Source: Candidatus Sphingomonas colombiensis
GTDB taxonomy: Bacteria; Pseudomonadota; Alphaproteobacteria; Sphingomonadales; Sphingomonadaceae
Assembly: GCA_029202845.1 (NCBI GenBank)
Contig: CP119315.1
Span: 689,501-753,500 of the forward strand
Length of the DNA: 64,000 nt
Direction of reading: 5' to 3'
Shown: piece after piece, positions 60,602 to 64,000 of the stretch
How positions within the stretch are numbered: position 1 is the first letter of the stretch
How the letters are laid out: each line of letters opens with the position of its first letter
The notes under the pieces: model-generated
Seen by the model: only the letters and a program-made list of their open reading frames with translations
Told to the model about the DNA's origin: nothing
Database searches by the model: none
Position numbers and translations under genes: made by a program

Positions 60602-61089
60602 GGAACCTCCGTTTCGGTTGCCCCATTCCTATCGCCGCTCGCCTGCCGCCGCTTCTCCGAAACTGCGATTTTAAGATCGGGCCGGCGCGCCGCGCTGACG
60701 AAGCAATGCGGCACCTGATCGAGGTCGCCCGGCTTCGCCTGCATTCGCCGCCGCAATTCGCCGGGGCTTTCGCCGGTCACGTCGCGGAACGTACGGCCGA
60801 AGGTGCCAAGGCTGGCCCAGCCCGTCTGGAACGCGATTTCGGTGACCGGCAGGTCTGTATCGCGCAGCAACGCCGCCGCCCGCTCGACCCGGCGCGTCAG
60901 CAGATAGCGATGCGGGGGAATGCCGAACGCGTCGCGGAACGAACGCGCGAAATGCGCCTCCGACGCGCCGCTGACGCGCGCCAGTCGCGACACCGGCCAT
61001 TCCTCATGCGGGGCGGCATCCATATGATCCTTGGCGCGCAACAGGCGGCGCAGGAGCATCAGGTCTCTGTCGGCGGATGTTCTGGCCAT
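60598..61089 (-). CDS. AraC-family transcriptional regulator (small, HTH only)
   Basis: Protein of 163 residues from the ATG at 61089. The double helix-turn-helix is at the N-terminus (LARVSGASEAHFARSFRDAF, TEIAFQTGWASLGTFGRTFR), the second with the AraC signature, followed by a short C-terminal tail. There is no separate ligand domain. It is translated with the VOC gene (ATGA overlap), which it probably regulates. Confidence 0.88.
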   Translation of the reverse strand: MARTSADRDLMLLRRLLRAKDHMDAAPHEEWPVSRLARVSGASEAHFARSFRDAFGIPPHRYLLTRRVERAAALLRDTDLPVTEIAFQTGWASLGTFGRTFRDVTGESPGELRRRMQAKPGDLDQVPHCFVSAARRPDLKIAVSEKRRQASGDRNGATETEVP

Positions 61090-61220
61090 CTTCGACGTAG
61101 GGGTTTCCGATCGAGCGCGGCGATTGTCCGCCCGTGATGCCCGGCAGACCCGCCGCACGCAACGATCAACCGCGCAGGGCCGCCTTCGCCTCGCGGCGCT
61201 TCCGTGGCATGGAGCGCGCC

Positions 61221-61688
61221 ATGACCCAACAGCCGCACATCCTGGTCGACGCCGACGCCTGCCCCGTGAAGGAAGAAATCTACCGCGTCGCCTATCGGCT
61301 GGAAGTGCCGGTAACGGTGGTCAGCAACGCCCATCTGCGCGTGCCGCAGCACCCGCTGATCGCGCGTGTCGTGGTGAGCGACGGGTTCGACGCCGCCGAC
61401 GACTGGATCGCGGAGCGTGCGGATGGCGGGGCGGTGGTCATCACCGCCGACATTCTGCTCGCCGATCGTTGCCTCAAGGCAGGTGCCACGGTCGTCGCGC
61501 CGAACGGCAAGCCGTTTACCACCAGCTCGATCGGCAATGCGGTCGCGGTTCGTGCGATCATGAACGATCTTCGCGCCGGCGGCGATCGCATCGGCGGCCC
61601 GCCGCCCTTCAGCAAAGAGGATCGCTCACGCTTCCTGTCGGCGCTGGATGCCGCGCTCGTCCGGCTCAAGCGAGAGCGCACGGCATAA
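61221..61688 (+). CDS. DUF188 (YaiI/YqxD) family protein
   Basis: Protein of 155 residues: TQQPHILVDADACPVKEEIY at the start with the two conserved Asp, then VVSDGFDAADDWIAERA, VVITADILLADRCLKAGA, and NDLRAGGDRIGGPPPFSKED with the family's GGPPPF motif. The NYN/PIN-like layout suggests a nuclease, but no activity is established. The ATG at 61221 has GGAG six bases ahead and is preferred to one four codons earlier. Confidence 0.9.
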   Translation: MTQQPHILVDADACPVKEEIYRVAYRLEVPVTVVSNAHLRVPQHPLIARVVVSDGFDAADDWIAERADGGAVVITADILLADRCLKAGATVVAPNGKPFTTSSIGNAVAVRAIMNDLRAGGDRIGGPPPFSKEDRSRFLSALDAALVRLKRERTA

Positions 61689-61719
61689 CCACCGCTGCAT
61701 CTCACCGCGACCGCCCGGA

Positions 61720-61980
61720 TCAGTTCGGTCCCTCGGTCAGCGCGACCACCTCGAAATCATAACTCGTCCAGCCCCGCTGCTTCGCCACGTCGGCGGTGGC
61801 GGTTTTCTTGGCGGTCGCCTCACGCAATGATTTGACGTGCCCCCAGAACACCTCGGTCCGCCCGTTCTCAAGTAGAGCGACGATGCGCCAATAATGCGTA
61901 TAGGCGATCGAGGTCGGCCCGATCGTCTTCACATATCCGTCCGGCAACGTGGCCGTGAGGTAGCGCTTCTTCTTCGCCAT
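61720..61980 (-). CDS. Unrecognised small protein of 86 residues
   Basis: MAKKKRYLTATLPDGYVKTI starts a basic protein with SIAYTHYWRIVALLENGRTE and a C-terminal WTSYDFEVVALTEGPN. Beta-strand-rich pattern, no signal peptide, no cysteines, no catalytic motif. Codon use is normal. It may bind RNA or DNA, judged only by its basic start. I do not recognise the family. Confidence 0.65.
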   Translation of the reverse strand: MAKKKRYLTATLPDGYVKTIGPTSIAYTHYWRIVALLENGRTEVFWGHVKSLREATAKKTATADVAKQRGWTSYDFEVVALTEGPN

Positions 61981-62040
61981 GCGCCGCGCGATAGCCGAAT
62001 TTCACCGGCCACGCATGGCCCGCGCTTCAGCGATTTACCC

Positions 62041-62643
62041 TCACCCCGCCCGCGAGGCGAATGTCAGGATGCGCGCCGAAGCCTCGTGCAAAGTCGCCGG
62101 CAGCATCGGCCACAGATAAGCTGCCAACCCCACGCCGATGAAAACGACCACCATCATGGCCGCGACAACATATCCCCAGCGTTTGTTGCCAACCGCGCCG
62201 GCATCGCTTTCCGGCTCGGCCGCCGAAAACGCCGATTGCTCGGGCAACGCCGCGTCGACCGCCCAATCGCCGGGCGCAACGATCGCCAGCGACCCGCTGT
62301 CGTTGCTCCAGTCTCCGCCCGTCAGCGCGTGCTTTTCGATGGCGATCGCCGCCTTTTGCCGCCCGACAAAGCCGGATAGCCCCGTCTCGTCGGCCACCGA
62401 CGGAAGCGTATTCGTCAGCGCCGCCACCAGCCCTTCCATCTCCGCATCCACATCGAGCAGATTGTCGAGCGCCTGCATCGCGGCGCGCCGGTTCGATTTG
62501 TGGAGGGCAAGCTGAAGCCGCAGCATCGTCAATTGATTGGCCCGCGCCAGTTCCAATCCGGTCCGCAGCGCCTGCGCATCGGCTAGCATTTTCGGATCGA
62601 TCGATCCGCTGGCCCATGGCTCCGCGATGGCTGGATTGGTCAC
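62041..62643 (-). CDS. Unrecognised protein with a C-terminal membrane anchor
   Basis: Protein of 200 residues. Residues 1-105 are mostly helical and polar (LARANQLTMLRLQLALHKSN, ALDNLLDVDAEMEGLVAALT), then a linker, and one transmembrane helix near 158-178 (YVVAAMMVVVFIGVGLAAYLW). Cytoplasmic N-terminus and membrane-anchored C-terminus are likely. No family recognised; monocistronic, about 60 bases from the preceding gene end. Confidence 0.65.
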   Translation of the reverse strand: MTNPAIAEPWASGSIDPKMLADAQALRTGLELARANQLTMLRLQLALHKSNRRAAMQALDNLLDVDAEMEGLVAALTNTLPSVADETGLSGFVGRQKAAIAIEKHALTGGDWSNDSGSLAIVAPGDWAVDAALPEQSAFSAAEPESDAGAVGNKRWGYVVAAMMVVVFIGVGLAAYLWPMLPATLHEASARILTFASRAG

Positions 62644-62861
62644 GGCATCTTCCCTTACTCAACAACAAGCGGCGAGTAGATTCCGCGCGAGTCCGAATGT
62701 GAACCATAATCTGTTCACCTGTTGGTAGATCGCGCCATGTCGATCCGCGCCCCCGAAAGCCGCCGGAAAAATCGGCGAAAAACCCCTTTTGAGCGCAAGA
62801 GCCGGAATGCTGGAGATCAGCATTTACGCGATGCTGGCTTCACGAACCAAAGGAGCAGTGC

Positions 62862-63377
62862 GTGTTTTCTCACCCCACCCAGCCCGTGCGCTATGGCTTT
62901 GGCACGACGGAAATCGGCCTCGTGCTGGTCGCGGTCGGCAGTGCCGGCGTGGCGTCGATCCTGATCGGCGATGACCGCGCACGCCTCCGGCGCGATCTGC
63001 ATTCCGCCATTCCCAACGCGACGCTGATCGAAGATCAGGCCGCCATCGCGGGCGCGCTTGCGCAGGTCGAGCGCCTGATCGCCGATCCGCGCTGCCACGC
63101 CGATCTCCGGCTCAATATCGGCGGCTCGGATGCGGAGCGCGCCGTCTGGTCGGCGTTGCGGGCGATCCCCGTCGGCGAAACCCGCAGCTATGGCCAAATC
63201 GCCAGGACGTTATCCGTTCCGATGACGGCGCAGGAGGTGGGCGCCGCCTGTGCGGCGAATGTGATCGCGCTGGCGATACCCTGCCATCGGGTGGTCAAGG
63301 CCGACGGCGGCATCTCCGGTTATCGCTGGGGCGTCGCGCGCAAGCGTCGCCTGCTGCAGATCGAGGCGGCGGCGTGA
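62862..63377 (+). CDS. ogt: Methylated-DNA-protein-cysteine methyltransferase
   Basis: Suicide DNA repair protein of 171 residues that removes alkyl groups from O6-guanine. Active Cys141 in LAIPCHRVVKADGGISGYRW; the HTH minor-groove helix is in SYGQIARTLSVPMTAQEVGAACAAN (the usual Arg finger is Ala-rich here). There is no N-terminal Ada domain, so it is Ogt-like. The start is GTG with AGGAG six bases before. It overlaps the next gene by four bases (GTGA). Confidence 0.92.
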   Translation: MFSHPTQPVRYGFGTTEIGLVLVAVGSAGVASILIGDDRARLRRDLHSAIPNATLIEDQAAIAGALAQVERLIADPRCHADLRLNIGGSDAERAVWSALRAIPVGETRSYGQIARTLSVPMTAQEVGAACAANVIALAIPCHRVVKADGGISGYRWGVARKRRLLQIEAAA

Positions 63378-64000
63378 GCATCGTGGCGCTCGACTGGGCC
63401 GATGTCGCAACCGATCTCGATCATCAGGGCTGGGCGATACTCCCCGGCCTGATCGACGCGGCGGATTGCGACGCGATCGCCGCGCGCTACGATCGCGACG
63501 AGGGTTTCCGCAGCCGTGTCGTCATGGCGCGGCACGGCTTCGGGCGGGGCGAGTATCGCTATTTCTCCTATCCGCTTCCGCCCATCGTCCAGAAATTGCG
63601 GACCGCGCTCTATCCCCATCTGATGCCGATCGCGAACCGCTGGCACGAGCGCATGGGCATCGCCACCCGATTTCCCGAAACACACCAGGCGTTCCTCGAT
63701 CGCTGCCATGCGGCGGGGCAGTCGCGGCCGACCCCGCTGCTGCTGCGTTATGATGCGCAGGACTATAATTGCCTGCATCAGGATCTCTATGGCGAGCACG
63801 TATTCCCGCTGCAGATCGCGACGTTGCTGTCGGAACCGGGCCGCGATTTCACCGGCGGCGAGTTCGCGCTGACCGAACAGCGCCCGCGCATGCAATCCCG
63901 CGTGGCCGTGGTGCCGCTGGCAAAGGGGGATGCGGTGGTGTTCGCGGTCAATGTCCGGCCGCAGCGCGGCACGCGCGGCGATTATCGGGTCACGATGCGC
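63374..64000 (+). CDS. 2-oxoglutarate/Fe(II) oxygenase, 3' end outside window
   Basis: GTG start overlapping the ogt stop. The visible 209 residues contain the double-stranded beta-helix: iron ligands His and Asp in NCLHQDLYGEH (about 136-146), and the ensuing PLQIATLLSEPGRDFTGGEF. Repeat DAVVFAVNVRPQRGTRGDYR is the start of the second half; the distal His and the Arg for 2-oxoglutarate would lie at or beyond the edge. Translational coupling to ogt suggests DNA alkylation repair (AlkB-like role) rather than protein hydroxylation. Confidence 0.85.
   Translation, partial: MSIVALDWADVATDLDHQGWAILPGLIDAADCDAIAARYDRDEGFRSRVVMARHGFGRGEYRYFSYPLPPIVQKLRTALYPHLMPIANRWHERMGIATRFPETHQAFLDRCHAAGQSRPTPLLLRYDAQDYNCLHQDLYGEHVFPLQIATLLSEPGRDFTGGEFALTEQRPRMQSRVAVVPLAKGDAVVFAVNVRPQRGTRGDYRVTMR

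Noticed and set aside
1..64000. CRISPR arrays, tRNA or rRNA genes
   Set aside because: No regularly spaced direct repeats and no cloverleaf-like sequence or rRNA segment were noticed on reading; a tRNA scan would be decisive.

Overview
The window is high-GC DNA with tightly packed genes, many ATGA-type start/stop overlaps, five complete TonB-dependent receptors and a receptor scar, P450s, a Rieske oxygenase, acyl-CoA enzymes and MHS-type transporters. This gene mix points to an alphaproteobacterium of the sphingomonad type (Sphingomonas, Novosphingobium, Sphingobium or relatives). This is inferred from gene content; no rRNA or tRNA is present to test it.

Region 1 (1-17.6 kb) is a catabolic island. 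A leftward operon encodes an acyl-CoA ligase, a P450, a DUF35 OB-fold protein, a thiolase-like enzyme and a CaiB-type CoA-transferase cut by the window edge. Around it lie a GMC alcohol oxidase/dehydrogenase, a TonB receptor, a TetR regulator, an alpha/beta hydrolase, an SDR, a Rieske oxygenase, two acyl-CoA dehydrogenases, an aldehyde dehydrogenase and a GFA-type protein. Six copies of one 17-bp palindrome, consensus ATCTAATGnCATTAGAT, sit in front of nearly every transcription unit here and, as far as I could see by eye, nowhere else. They look like the operator of the local TetR protein. The enzyme set fits uptake, oxygenation, alcohol-to-acid oxidation, CoA activation and shortening of an alicyclic or side-chain-bearing carboxylic compound (steroid, terpenoid or similar); the substrate is not determined.

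Region 2 (17.6-24.2 kb) is a scarred accessory segment: relics of IS3- and IS5-type transposase genes, an intact TonB receptor, an unrecognised two-gene unit (polytopic membrane protein plus lipoprotein), and the C-terminal remnant of another TonB receptor.

Region 3 (24.2-41.7 kb) is mixed: acyl-CoA synthetase, nitroreductase, OmpA-like protein, a rhodanese/ArsR persulfide-response pair with its own palindrome, a large TonB receptor, a Tim44-like protein, MHS transporter, FUSC-type exporter, a large periplasmic zinc metalloprotease, a second P450 and a secreted methyltransferase-like protein.

Region 4 (41.7-53.4 kb) is a second uptake and catabolism locus built around a divergent promoter. 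Leftward: TonB receptor, MHS transporter, an M28-like protein with a Tat signal, and a beta-lactamase-fold hydrolase. Rightward: FCD-type GntR regulator, another beta-lactamase-fold hydrolase, acyl-CoA ligase, SDR and GST. A FadR/GntR-type operator lies between.

Region 5 (53.4-64 kb) is housekeeping: rRNA/tRNA methyltransferase, pseudouridine synthase, SulP transporter plus beta-carbonic anhydrase, a two-component system, VOC and AraC genes, DUF188 protein, and an ogt/2OG-oxygenase pair running off the right edge.
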